Of a stretch of 9,221 nucleotides of DNA, positions 1 through 7,116 are shown in pieces; within the stretch, counting starts at the first letter, position 1; each line of letters opens with the position of its first letter. The DNA is from Chloroflexota bacterium. GTDB taxonomy: Bacteria > Chloroflexota > Dehalococcoidia > Tepidiformales > Tepidiformaceae. The notes under the pieces are model-generated. The model saw only the letters and a list, made by a program, of their open reading frames with translations, was not told where the DNA came from and ran no database searches. Made by a program: the position numbers and the translations under genes. The DNA lies in contig JAKALX010000126.1 in the NCBI GenBank assembly GCA_021823905.1, positions 1 to 9,221 on the forward strand, given 5' to 3'.

Positions 1-1
1 G

Positions 2-1279
2 ATGACCGGGCTCGCGCTCAATTGTCAGATCGCCGAGTTCAGCAAGTTCGATCGGAAGAATTACCCGTACCCCGACCTGATGAAGGGTTACCAGATCTCG
101 CAGTATGACCTCCCGGTCTGCACCGGCGGTTGGCTCGACGTGGTGGTCGATGGCGTGAAGCGCCGCCTCGGCATCACGCGTGTCCACATGGAGGAGGACA
201 CCGCCCGGCTCGTGCACCGTTCGGATGCGCTGACCGGTGACGGCTACAGCCTTGTCGACGTGAACCGCGCCGGTACGCCGTTGATGGAGATTGTGAGCGA
301 GCCCGACATGCGCAGCGCCGCCGAAGCCCGAGAGTACCTGGTGCGGCTGCGCCAGATTCTCCGCTACATCGGTGTGAGCGAGGCGAACATGGAGGAAGGA
401 AACTTCCGCTGCGACGCCAACATCTCGCTTCGCCCTCGCGGGACAACCCCTTTCGGGACCAAGGTCGAAGTCAAGAACATGAACAGCTTCCGGGCGGTCC
501 ACGACGCTCTGATCTTCGAAGAGAAGCGCCAGGCAGCGATGCTCCGGGCGGGCCAGACCATCGACCAGGAGACGCGCGGCTGGGTGGACGAGCGGGGCGA
601 GACGGTGAGCCAGCGCTCGAAAGAGCACGCCCACGACTATCGTTACTTCCCGGAGCCGGACCTGCCGCCGCTCCGCCTGAGCCGCACCTACGTCGAGGCG
701 CTCCGCGCGAAACTGCCCGAGTTACCGGAAGCCCGCCGCGAGCGGTTCCTTGGCCTGGGGCTCTCGGAGCACGAGGCATTCACGCTCACGGAGGCGCGCG
801 AGCGCGCGGACTACTTCGAGGCGCTTGCGGCGGCCATCGGCCTCGACCCGGCACGGTCCGCCAAGCTGGCTGCCAACTGGGTGCTGGGTGAGGTTGGCCG
901 CTGGACGAACGCGAGCGGACACGACATCACCGAGTTTCCCCTGGCCGCGGAACGGCTCGCCGAGCTGATCCGCATGACCGAGGAAGGCAAGGTTACCGCG
1001 CAGGTCGCGAAAGACGTCTTCGACCAGATTGTGGAATCCGGCCGGAAACCGGCCGAAATCGTCGCGGCCGCGGGGCTCGGCCAGATCAGCGGCGCGGACG
1101 AGCTGACGGCGATCGTTCGCAAGGCGATCGCCACCAACGAGAAGGCCGTGGCGGACTACCACGCTGGCAAGGAGTCGTCGATCAAATTCCTCATCGGGCA
1201 GGTTATGCGCGAGACACGCGGCCGCGCGAACGCGCAGGTTGTCCAGGAGATCCTCGACGCCGAGCTGGGTGGAAAATGA
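2..1279 (+). CDS. gatB: Aspartyl/glutamyl-tRNA(Asn/Gln) amidotransferase subunit B, 5'-truncated
   Basis: GatB is the kinase-like subunit of the GatCAB complex. It activates the side chain of Asp or Glu misacylated on tRNA(Asn) or tRNA(Gln), so that ammonia delivered from GatA converts it to the amide. The visible 425 residues contain the family hallmark around KNYPYPDLMKGYQISQYDLP (residues 18-37 of the fragment), a conserved VEVKNMNSFRAV stretch and the DYRYFPEPDLPPL motif. The last roughly 140 residues form the helical tail/YqeY-like domain that holds the tRNA elbow, ending in a typical VMRETRGRAN...VVQEILDAEL. Full-length GatB is usually about 475-490 residues, so roughly 60-75 N-terminal residues lie outside the window. 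The ATG at base 2 is internal (MTGLALN continues a conserved block) and is not the real start. The stop TGA overlaps an ATG (ATGA at 1276-1279). gatA and gatC are not in the window. Confidence 0.96.
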   Translation: MTGLALNCQIAEFSKFDRKNYPYPDLMKGYQISQYDLPVCTGGWLDVVVDGVKRRLGITRVHMEEDTARLVHRSDALTGDGYSLVDVNRAGTPLMEIVSEPDMRSAAEAREYLVRLRQILRYIGVSEANMEEGNFRCDANISLRPRGTTPFGTKVEVKNMNSFRAVHDALIFEEKRQAAMLRAGQTIDQETRGWVDERGETVSQRSKEHAHDYRYFPEPDLPPLRLSRTYVEALRAKLPELPEARRERFLGLGLSEHEAFTLTEARERADYFEALAAAIGLDPARSAKLAANWVLGEVGRWTNASGHDITEFPLAAERLAELIRMTEEGKVTAQVAKDVFDQIVESGRKPAEIVAAAGLGQISGADELTAIVRKAIATNEKAVADYHAGKESSIKFLIGQVMRETRGRANAQVVQEILDAELGGK

Positions 1280-1329
1280 TCATGTTCCCTCGCCGTATCA
1301 TCCTCGCATGGTACACTTCGCTCCGATGA
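1276..1329 (+). other. Possible 17-codon linking ORF between gatB and yvcK
   Basis: The short reading frame MIMFPRRIILAWYTSLR begins at an ATG that overlaps the gatB stop (ATGA, 1276-1279). It ends with a TGA at 1327-1329 that overlaps the ATG at 1326, which is the best start for yvcK (ATGA again). A purine-rich GGGTGGAA stretch precedes its start. The yvcK start has no recognisable Shine-Dalgarno of its own, so ribosomes could be handed from gatB through this mini-ORF to yvcK by termination-reinitiation. The arrangement can be read directly from the bases. The function is inference, and chance is a real alternative for so short a frame. Confidence 0.2.
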
Positions 1330-2678
1330 CGCTTCGACGCCTGGCCGAGCACAACGTCTTTAAATGGCTCTACCCGGGCATGCACATCAAGCGCTGGCTG
1401 CTGCTGCTGCTCTTTGGCGTCAGCCTCATGGGACTCGGCATCGCCTACGTGCTGCGCGAGGCCTACCTGACGTACACGCTTCCAGGGATCTTCTACTACC
1501 TCACGCTTCAGTTCTTGCCGCGCTGGGGCCGCGGACTGCTCTTCATGTTCCTCTCGCTGACCACCGTCGCGATTGCGACCTGGAAGCTCAACGAGTCGCT
1601 GCTCTATGCCTTCGTTCGCCCCGACCGCGACAACAACACGAACATGCTCCAGGCGATCTACAACAAGCGCTTCCTCAGCCGCGGTCCAAAGATCGTCGCG
1701 ATCGGCGGCGGGACCGGTCTCTCGACGTTGCTCCGCGGGCTGAAGGACTACACGAGCAACATCACGGCGATCGTCACTGTCGCCGACGACGGCGGCTCGA
1801 CGGGCCGCTTGCGCCAGGAGTTCGGCGTGGTCGCGCCGGGCGACCTCCGGCAGTGCATCGCCGCGCTCGCGGAGGCGGAGCCGCTGATGTCGAAACTCTT
1901 CCAGTACCGCTTCACGGAGGGTACCGGCCTGGAGGGCCACTCCTTCGGCAACCTGTTCCTCGTGGCGATGTCGGAGGTCACCGGCAACTTCGAAACCGCG
2001 ATCCATGAGGCGAGCCGCGTGCTCAACGTTCGCGGCAGCATCCTCCCGTCGACGTTGGAAGACGTCACGCTCAGCGCGCGGACGCACGAGAACGAGCTCG
2101 TCCATGGCGAGCACAACATCTCCGAGCGGGGCACTTCAATCCGCGACGTGTACCTCAACCCCGCCGACGCCGAGGCGCATCCCGACGCGGTTCGCGCAAT
2201 CCTCGAAGCGGACCTCGTCGTCATTGGCCCCGGCAGTCTCTACACGAGCGTCCTCCCGAACCTGCTCGTCGAAGGCATCAAGAAAGCCTTGCTCGCGACC
2301 AGCGCGCCGCGTGTCTTCGTCTGCAATGTGGCGACTCAGCACGGCGAGACCGACGGCTTCACCGTGGCCGATCACCTGGTCGCGATCGAGCGGCATACCG
2401 GCCGGGGCGCGATCAGCGGCGTCGTGGCGAACGACAACGTCGCCGCCCAGTTGCCGGAGGCCTGGCATTCGCAGCCGGTCTCGCTGGTACGCGACGGCAT
2501 GGAGGCGTTCGAAGGCGTGGTTGTGATCTCCGCCGACGTGGTCGCGGAAGAGAATCGTTACCGCCACGATCCACAGAAGCTCGCTGCTACGATCCTGCGC
2601 ATGTACGATAATCGCGTCGCCTTTGCTCAGGTTGCGAACCGCAAGCCGCCTGAAGAGGCAGTTCTCGTTTCCCGGTAG
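1326..2678 (+). CDS. yvcK: YvcK/GlmR-family (CofD-like) UDP-sugar-binding regulator with N-terminal membrane domain
   Basis: The protein belongs to the YvcK/GlmR (UPF0052) branch of the CofD-like family. In Bacillus and relatives these proteins bind UDP-GlcNAc and are needed for growth on gluconeogenic carbon sources and for normal peptidoglycan synthesis. With this start it has 450 residues. Two hydrophobic segments come first (about residues 24-43 and 69-86), then a Rossmann-type core starting near residue 121. Core motifs are IGGGTGLSTLL (126-136), ADDGGSTGRLR (153-163), PGDLRQ (171-176), GLEGHSFGNL (201-210), GPGSLYTSV (301-309) and CNVATQHGETDGF (333-345). Soluble homologues are about 310-330 residues, so the N-terminal 115 residues are an added membrane module. 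ATG 1326 was chosen because the protein then begins just before the conserved-looking KWLYPGMHIKRWLL stretch. ATG 1308 is the alternative. A TTG at 1239 would overlap gatB by 41 nt and add an implausible leader. secG follows after 6 nt. Confidence 0.92.
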   Translation: MTLRRLAEHNVFKWLYPGMHIKRWLLLLLFGVSLMGLGIAYVLREAYLTYTLPGIFYYLTLQFLPRWGRGLLFMFLSLTTVAIATWKLNESLLYAFVRPDRDNNTNMLQAIYNKRFLSRGPKIVAIGGGTGLSTLLRGLKDYTSNITAIVTVADDGGSTGRLRQEFGVVAPGDLRQCIAALAEAEPLMSKLFQYRFTEGTGLEGHSFGNLFLVAMSEVTGNFETAIHEASRVLNVRGSILPSTLEDVTLSARTHENELVHGEHNISERGTSIRDVYLNPADAEAHPDAVRAILEADLVVIGPGSLYTSVLPNLLVEGIKKALLATSAPRVFVCNVATQHGETDGFTVADHLVAIERHTGRGAISGVVANDNVAAQLPEAWHSQPVSLVRDGMEAFEGVVVISADVVAEENRYRHDPQKLAATILRMYDNRVAFAQVANRKPPEEAVLVSR

Positions 2679-2684
2679 ACCTTC

Positions 2685-2900
2685 ATGATGAACTTTCTCC
2701 AGATCTTCGTGTCCGCCGTGCTCATCCTTGTGGTCCTGCTCCAGGTGAAAGGGTCGGGCTTCGGCGCGGCCCTCGGCGGCATGTCTGGCGGATCGACCTT
2801 CCGGACGAAGCGGGGCCTCGAACGAACGCTGTTTCAGACGACGATCGTGCTCGCTATCGTCTTCATCTTCGTCTCATTCCTGAGCGTCCAGTCCCAGTAG
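2685..2900 (+). CDS. secG: Preprotein translocase subunit SecG
   Basis: SecG is the small accessory subunit of the SecYEG protein-conducting channel in the cytoplasmic membrane. It assists SecA-driven export. The 71-residue product has the standard architecture: one membrane helix at about residues 4-22, a cytoplasmic Gly-rich loop with VKGSGFGAALGG and FRTKRGLERTL (about 21-50), and a second membrane helix at about 51-68. Length and loop motifs match the family well. Translation may start at ATG 2685 or at the adjacent in-frame ATG 2688. No clear Shine-Dalgarno is present and the gene lies 6 nt after the yvcK stop, so translational coupling to yvcK is likely. Confidence 0.93.
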   Translation: MMNFLQIFVSAVLILVVLLQVKGSGFGAALGGMSGGSTFRTKRGLERTLFQTTIVLAIVFIFVSFLSVQSQ

Positions 2901-2959
2901 CATGCCCGCGGGCGGCGCTGTGATTGGCCGTCCTCTGGTTGCCGGCCGCGGTCGCCCTC

Positions 2960-2964
2960 GGGAG
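2960..2964 (+). promoter_or_regulatory. Shine-Dalgarno site of the solute-binding protein gene
   Basis: GGGAG lies 8 nt upstream of ATG 2973 and fixes that start. The rest of the 72-nt gap after secG (2901-2972) shows no convincing terminator hairpin with a T-run and no clear promoter, so read-through from secG is the simplest reading. Confidence 0.5.
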
Positions 2965-2972
2965 CGCTCACG

Positions 2973-4640
2973 ATGACCAATTCGCCGCGCCCCCGCCGAT
3001 TCCAGAAGGAACCGCCGCGTTCGCGAAGGCCGCTTGCCCTGCTGGCCATATTCGCCGTCGCGGCGCTTGCGGCGGGAGCAGCCCTCTTCCTCGAACTTCG
3101 CGGCGGGAGCAACTCGACGCTCGGCGGCGGGTCGTCATACACCGAAGCGGTAGCAGGAACCTATCAGCGGATCAACCCGTTGTTCGCTTCGACGAACGAG
3201 GTCGACGCCGACCTGGCGCGGCTCGTCTTCTCGGGGCTCGTGCGGCTCGGTCCGGACGGCAGCGTCCTTCCCGACCTTTCGGAGCTGCCGCAGCTCTCCG
3301 CCGACGGAAAAACCTACACGTTCAAGCTGAAGAAGGGCGTGACCTGGCAGGACGGCGTGGCGTTCACGTCCCGCGACGTAGCGTTCACCATCGCCCAACT
3401 AACCGACCCGGACTTCAAGGGCGACCCCGCGCTCGCCGAAGGCTGGCTCGGCGTCGAAACCGAGACTCCCGACGATGCGACGTTCGTCGTTCATCTGAAG
3501 CAGGCTTCGGCTCCGTTTCTTGCCCGCAGCGCAACGATCGGCATCCTGCCGGAGCACCTCCTTCGTGGGCTCAGCGCCGCGGTCCTGTTCGACTCGCCGT
3601 TCAACACCGCACCGATCGGGACCGGGCCATACCGAATCGCCGGCATCGACACGCGGGAGGCCAGGCTCACCGCATACGAGAGCTACCACCTCGGCCGCCC
3701 CGGCATCGAGACGTTGCACATCCGGTTCTACCCCGACTATTCGAGCGCCTTGCGCGCCCTCGAAGGGGGCGAAGCGCACGGGCTCATGCTGCGCGAGTCG
3801 CTCACCGAGGCTCAGGTGACCGAGATCCGGAAGATCAAGGGCCTGAAGGTGGAGCAGGTCGCCCGAACCGCCTACGTCGTGCTCTATCTCAACAACGATC
3901 GCGCCCAGTTCTTCCAGGACGACCGCGTCCGCCGGGCGATCTCGCTCCTCCTCGATCGCAAGACGTTGGTCGATCGAGTGTTTTACGGCGTGGCGGCCGT
4001 CTCCGGCTCACCGATCGCTCCGGGAACGTGGGCCTACGCGAAAGAGTACGACGACGTCCAACCGCACCTGGCCGAGGCGAAGAAGCTGCTCGAAGACGCC
4101 GGCTGGCGGCCGCATCCCACCACAGGAATCCTCGTCAACGGTGGCGCGGAGTTTCGAATCACCATCCGCACCGACAACGACCCCGTGCGCGTCGCGATCG
4201 CCAACGAAGTGGCGCGGCAGCTCGAACCTGCTGGCATCCGCGCGACCGTCGCGAGCACAACCTTCTCGGTCCTGCGGCGCGACTTTCTTCAGGGGCGGGA
4301 CTACGATGCCGCCATCGCTGGCTGGGCGCAGGGCCCCGACCCCGACCCCTATTTCGGCTGGCACAGCACCCAGACGGGCGCGGCCGGGCTCAACCTCGCG
4401 AACTACGCCGACGCCGTCGCCGATGAGCTGATCGCGAAGGGCCGCACCTCGAACGACATCGAGGTCCGCAAGGATGCCTATCGCCAGTTCCAGGAGGTTT
4501 GGGACGAGCGGATGCCCAGCGTCGTTCTGGCCTACCCGCAGTTCCTCTACGCGCACAGCGAGGACATCAAAGGCATGACCCTTGGTGTGCTCTCCAGTGG
4601 CGCCGACCGCTTCGCCGACGTCTATAAGTGGCACGAGTAG
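2973..4640 (+). CDS. Family-5 (peptide/opine type) ABC-transporter solute-binding protein, membrane-anchored
   Basis: This is an extracytoplasmic solute-binding protein of the SBP_bac_5 family (DppA/OppA type), which captures peptides or other solutes for an ABC importer. The 555-residue product has a basic N-terminus (RPRRFQKEPPRSRRP), one hydrophobic segment at about residues 20-42, a Gly/Ser-rich linker (about 44-56) and then the binding domain. Family hallmarks are PDLSELPQLSADGKTYTF followed by KLKKGVTWQDGVAFTSRDV, NTAPIGTGPYRI, DRVRRAISLLLDR and EAKKLLEDAGWRP. I see no cysteine, so there is no lipobox, and no obvious AXA signal-peptidase site. It is probably held by an uncleaved signal anchor. 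A good Shine-Dalgarno supports the start. No permease or ATPase gene is in the window, so the partner transporter and the substrate are unknown. fmt begins 4 nt after its stop. Confidence 0.9.
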   Translation: MTNSPRPRRFQKEPPRSRRPLALLAIFAVAALAAGAALFLELRGGSNSTLGGGSSYTEAVAGTYQRINPLFASTNEVDADLARLVFSGLVRLGPDGSVLPDLSELPQLSADGKTYTFKLKKGVTWQDGVAFTSRDVAFTIAQLTDPDFKGDPALAEGWLGVETETPDDATFVVHLKQASAPFLARSATIGILPEHLLRGLSAAVLFDSPFNTAPIGTGPYRIAGIDTREARLTAYESYHLGRPGIETLHIRFYPDYSSALRALEGGEAHGLMLRESLTEAQVTEIRKIKGLKVEQVARTAYVVLYLNNDRAQFFQDDRVRRAISLLLDRKTLVDRVFYGVAAVSGSPIAPGTWAYAKEYDDVQPHLAEAKKLLEDAGWRPHPTTGILVNGGAEFRITIRTDNDPVRVAIANEVARQLEPAGIRATVASTTFSVLRRDFLQGRDYDAAIAGWAQGPDPDPYFGWHSTQTGAAGLNLANYADAVADELIAKGRTSNDIEVRKDAYRQFQEVWDERMPSVVLAYPQFLYAHSEDIKGMTLGVLSSGADRFADVYKWHE

Positions 4641-4644
4641 CCCT

Positions 4645-5586
4645 GTGAACCCGACGGAAGTGTGCGTGGTCTTCATGGGATCGCCGGCATTCGCGGAGCC
4701 GTCGCTGCGCGCGCTCGCCTCCGCCGGTTACCGGATCGCCGGCGTGGTGACCCAACCAGATCGCCCGGCTGGCCGTGGCGGCCGGGCGCGAGCTTCCGAG
4801 GTGAAGACCGCCGCCCTCGAGCTTGGCCTGGTGGTTCTGCAGCCCGAGCGGATGCGCGACGAGCGAACGCAGGAGCGGCTTCGGGCGCTCGCGCCCGACG
4901 TGGTTGTCGTTGCCGCTTACGGAAAGATCCTCCCGCAAGCCGTCCTGGACATCCCCTCGAAAGGGTCGCTGAACGTCCACGCCTCGCTTCTGCCTCGCTG
5001 GCGCGGAGCCTCTCCGATCGACGCCGCCATCCTCGCGGGAGACGAAGAGACCGGCGTGACCATCATGGAACTGGTGATGAAGATGGACGCCGGGCCGATC
5101 GTCGCCCAGGCGCGGACGCCCATCCTGCCGGACGACACGACGGGCTCGCTTGAGCCGCGGCTGGCGCGGATGGGTGCGCAGCTCCTCGTAGAGTCGCTGC
5201 CGGGCTGGCTCGGCGGTTCGCTCCAACCCATCCCGCAGGACGAGTCGCGGGTCACGGTCTGCTCTCTGATTCGCAAGGAGAACGGCCATCTTCGCGCCGC
5301 CATGAGCGCCATCGAAGCCGAGCGCGCGGTCCGCGCCTATAACCCCTGGCCGGGCGCCTGCGTGCTCTACCGGGGCGAGCGGCTCGGCGTCTGGAGGGCT
5401 TCCGTCCGATCCGGATCGCTCAGCCCCGGCGCGGTTGTTGTCATCGACCGGAAGCCGGCCGTTGCCTTCCGCGACGGCCTGCTCGTGCTCGACGAAGTGC
5501 AGCGGCCGGGCTCGAAGCGGCTGCGCGGCGAGGACTTCCTCAACGGCGAGCGCGGAGCGCTTGAGTCAACGGTGGGTCTCGCATGA
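4645..5586 (+). CDS. fmt: Methionyl-tRNA formyltransferase
   Basis: The enzyme transfers a formyl group from 10-formyl-THF to Met-tRNA(fMet), making the bacterial initiator tRNA. With the GTG start at 4645 it has 313 residues, the usual length. The N-terminal Rossmann domain opens with VCVVFMGSPAFAEPSL, equivalent to the common MRIVFMGTPDFAVPSL. Catalytic residues are present at Asn110 and His112 (NVHASLLPRWRGASPI) and Asp148 (KMDAGPI), corresponding to Asn106, His108 and Asp144 of the E. coli enzyme. The C-terminal tRNA-binding domain starts near AYNPWPGA and ends with LRGEDFLNGE. GTG 4660 is an alternative start that would match the family N-terminus even more closely. A TTG at 4582 would overlap the upstream gene by 59 nt and is unlikely. 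The stop TGA overlaps the rlmN ATG (ATGA at 5583-5586), which indicates coupled translation. No def gene (peptide deformylase) is visible here. Confidence 0.96.
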   Translation: MNPTEVCVVFMGSPAFAEPSLRALASAGYRIAGVVTQPDRPAGRGGRARASEVKTAALELGLVVLQPERMRDERTQERLRALAPDVVVVAAYGKILPQAVLDIPSKGSLNVHASLLPRWRGASPIDAAILAGDEETGVTIMELVMKMDAGPIVAQARTPILPDDTTGSLEPRLARMGAQLLVESLPGWLGGSLQPIPQDESRVTVCSLIRKENGHLRAAMSAIEAERAVRAYNPWPGACVLYRGERLGVWRASVRSGSLSPGAVVVIDRKPAVAFRDGLLVLDEVQRPGSKRLRGEDFLNGERGALESTVGLA

Positions 5587-6722
5587 GCGACCTCTACAGG
5601 TTGCTGCCGGACGAGCTCGACGCGCTCGTGGTGGAGATGGGCCAGCCGCGATTCCGGGCCGACCAGGTCCTCCGGGCCCTCTACCACGAGTCGCCTGCAG
5701 CCGTGGACGACCTGCGTCAGCTCCCGGCGCTGGCGCGGCAGGAGCTAAAGGACCGAAGCTGGCAGCTCGGCGCCGCTGTCGAGGTTCGCCGCGTGGCGAG
5801 CGACGACGGCCAAACGACGAAGCTCCTCCTCCGCATGTCCGACGGCATCCTTGTCGAGACCGTCCTGATGCAATACCCGGAAGAGGACGGCCAGCCCCGA
5901 TCGACTGTGTGCGTCTCCACCCAGGCTGGCTGCGCGATGGGCTGTGTCTTCTGCGCCACCGGTCAGATGGGGTTCGAGCGGAATCTCAAGGCCGAAGAAA
6001 TCATTGCGCAGGTCATCCACGTTGCCCGGATGCTGCGGTCGCGCGGCGAGCACGTGACGAACGTCGTCTTCATGGGTATGGGCGAGCCCCTGGCGAACTA
6101 CAGCGAGACGGTGCGCTCACTCCGCTTGCTGACCCACCCTCGCGCCTTCGGCCTTGGCCAGCGGCATATCACGGTTTCGACCGTGGGTCTCATCCACGCG
6201 ATCGACCGGCTGGCCGGCGAGGGGTTGCAGGTCGGCCTGGCCATCTCGCTGCACGCGCCGAACGACGCGCTGCGCCAGCGGCTGGTGCCGACCGCGGGTC
6301 CACACTCCGTCGGCGATCTCCTATCGGCGGCGAAGCGCTACTTTCGCAAAACAGGACGGCGTGTGACCTTCGAGTATGCGCTTATCGCCGGGGAAAACGA
6401 TGCGCCCGAAACGGCTCGCGAGCTGGCCGCTCTTCTTCACGGCAGCGGCGCGCACGTCAACCTGATCCCGGTCAACCCCACGGCCGGCGGATTCCGGCGG
6501 CCGCCCCGTCAGCGCGTGCTGGCGTTCGAGCGAATCCTTCGCGAGGGCGGCGTGAACTGCACCGTGCGGGTGGAGAAGGGCAGCGAGATTTCGGCTGCCT
6601 GCGGTCAGTTGCGGACGGACGAGCGGCGAGCCGAGGATGACGACGCTATGACGTTGCCCGTCGTGCCAGTGCACGGACGCCGGCAATCAGGGTCTTCCCC
6701 AGAACCATCCCCACTCCGATAG
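5583..6722 (+). CDS. rlmN: Dual-specificity 23S rRNA/tRNA adenine-C2 methyltransferase (radical SAM)
   Basis: RlmN methylates C2 of A2503 in 23S rRNA and, in E. coli, C2 of A37 in some tRNAs, using two SAM molecules and a methyl-cysteine intermediate. The 379-residue product has an N-terminal helical region (FRADQVLRALYH) and then the radical-SAM core with the CxxxCxxC cluster motif, Cys117, Cys121 and Cys124 in CAMGCVFC. Cys110 (STVCVS) and Cys340 (SAACGQLR) correspond to E. coli Cys118 and Cys355, the two additional catalytic cysteines. Other motifs are FMGMGEPLANY, ITVSTVGL and LAISLHAPND. The start is fixed by the ATGA overlap with fmt. The last 35 or so residues, after CGQLR, look disordered (acidic, then Ser/Pro/Arg-rich). 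The end of this tail lies antisense to the 3' end of the next, minus-strand gene (77-nt overlap). Confidence 0.96.
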   Translation: MSDLYRLLPDELDALVVEMGQPRFRADQVLRALYHESPAAVDDLRQLPALARQELKDRSWQLGAAVEVRRVASDDGQTTKLLLRMSDGILVETVLMQYPEEDGQPRSTVCVSTQAGCAMGCVFCATGQMGFERNLKAEEIIAQVIHVARMLRSRGEHVTNVVFMGMGEPLANYSETVRSLRLLTHPRAFGLGQRHITVSTVGLIHAIDRLAGEGLQVGLAISLHAPNDALRQRLVPTAGPHSVGDLLSAAKRYFRKTGRRVTFEYALIAGENDAPETARELAALLHGSGAHVNLIPVNPTAGGFRRPPRQRVLAFERILREGGVNCTVRVEKGSEISAACGQLRTDERRAEDDDAMTLPVVPVHGRRQSGSSPEPSPLR

Positions 6723-7065
6723 CGACCGCCGAGCGCATGTCGAGCCAGGTGTGCACCTCGCCGCGGACGACTGGGGAGACCAGCACCGCGGTCCGCACTT
6801 CGTCGCACGCGACGGATTTGGCGACAACCGCGCCCACGTTGCTCTGCCGAATCGTTCCCTGCTCGAACGAGGCGAACCCAATCGCGCTCTGGTTCAGCTC
6901 CGCCTGGCGGGTCTTCATCCGCTGCACGGCCGCCCGCTCAACCATCGCCTGGTCCGCCTCGAGGAAGCGAACGGCACTGCGCTCGACGGTCAGATGCGTG
7001 GCGGAGAGCTCGTCGAAGCGGTTACCGGCGGCATGCGACGTTGCGGACCCGTTTTCGTGTGCCAT
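6646..7065 (-). CDS. Small repeat protein with predicted solenoid and C-terminal membrane anchor, function unknown
   Basis: This 139-residue product is not a named family I can identify with confidence. After a polar N-terminus (residues 1-22), residues 23-82 divide into four consecutive 15-residue units with pattern x-x-x-x-(V/L/I)-x-(R/Q)-(S/A)-(A/N)-(V/I)-x-x-x-x-x. Two less regular units follow up to about residue 108. Such short hydrophobic-periodic repeats suggest a small beta-solenoid, in the manner of bactofilins or pentapeptide-type proteins. Residues about 112-133 are hydrophobic (AVAIGVGMVLGKTLIAGV), followed by basic RALARR, consistent with a C-terminal membrane anchor with its basic end in the cytoplasm. 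The start is supported by a near-perfect AGGAGGG ribosome site. The frame stays open far upstream to about 8322, but that part is antisense to queA and is not coding. I recall similar uncharacterised proteins in Chloroflexota; this needs a search. The gene is divergent from queA and convergent with rlmN. Confidence 0.75.
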   Translation of the reverse strand: MAHENGSATSHAAGNRFDELSATHLTVERSAVRFLEADQAMVERAAVQRMKTRQAELNQSAIGFASFEQGTIRQSNVGAVVAKSVACDEVRTAVLVSPVVRGEVHTWLDMRSAVAIGVGMVLGKTLIAGVRALARRATS

Positions 7066-7070
7066 CACCG

Positions 7071-7077
7071 CCCTCCT
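7071..7077 (-). promoter_or_regulatory. Strong Shine-Dalgarno of the minus-strand repeat-protein gene
   Basis: On the minus strand the bases read AGGAGGG, 5 nt before ATG at 7065-7063. It is among the best ribosome-binding sites in this window and fixes the start of the 139-residue protein, excluding the longer upstream extension of the same frame. Confidence 0.7.
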
Positions 7078-7087
7078 CGGGCCATTC

Positions 7088-7116
7088 ACCGTAGACCGCA
7101 CCACGCGAAGAGGCAA
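7088..7116 (-). promoter_or_regulatory. Weak candidate sigma70-type promoter for the repeat-protein gene
   Basis: On the minus strand TTGCCT (7116-7111) and TACGGT (7093-7088) are separated by 17 nt, matching 4/6 and 3/6 of the -35 and -10 consensus. The position is compatible with the start at 7065 and lies in the 63-nt divergent gap. The match is poor and may be chance. I see no clear promoter for queA in the same gap. Confidence 0.2.

Noticed and set aside
1203..2114. 303-codon open frame on the minus strand opposite yvcK
   Set aside because: It is antisense to a clearly conserved gene, has low-complexity Arg/Glu/Val composition typical of GC-rich shadow frames and shows no family motif.
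2901..2972. Possible terminator or promoter between secG and the binding-protein gene
   Set aside because: Short GGCCG/CGGCC complementarity exists but there is no stable long stem with a T-run and no -35/-10 pair. High GC makes such matches expected by chance.
2924..4426. 500-codon open frame on the plus strand overlapping the solute-binding protein
   Set aside because: It is an Arg/Pro/Ala-rich out-of-frame translation of the binding-protein gene, whose own frame carries all family motifs.
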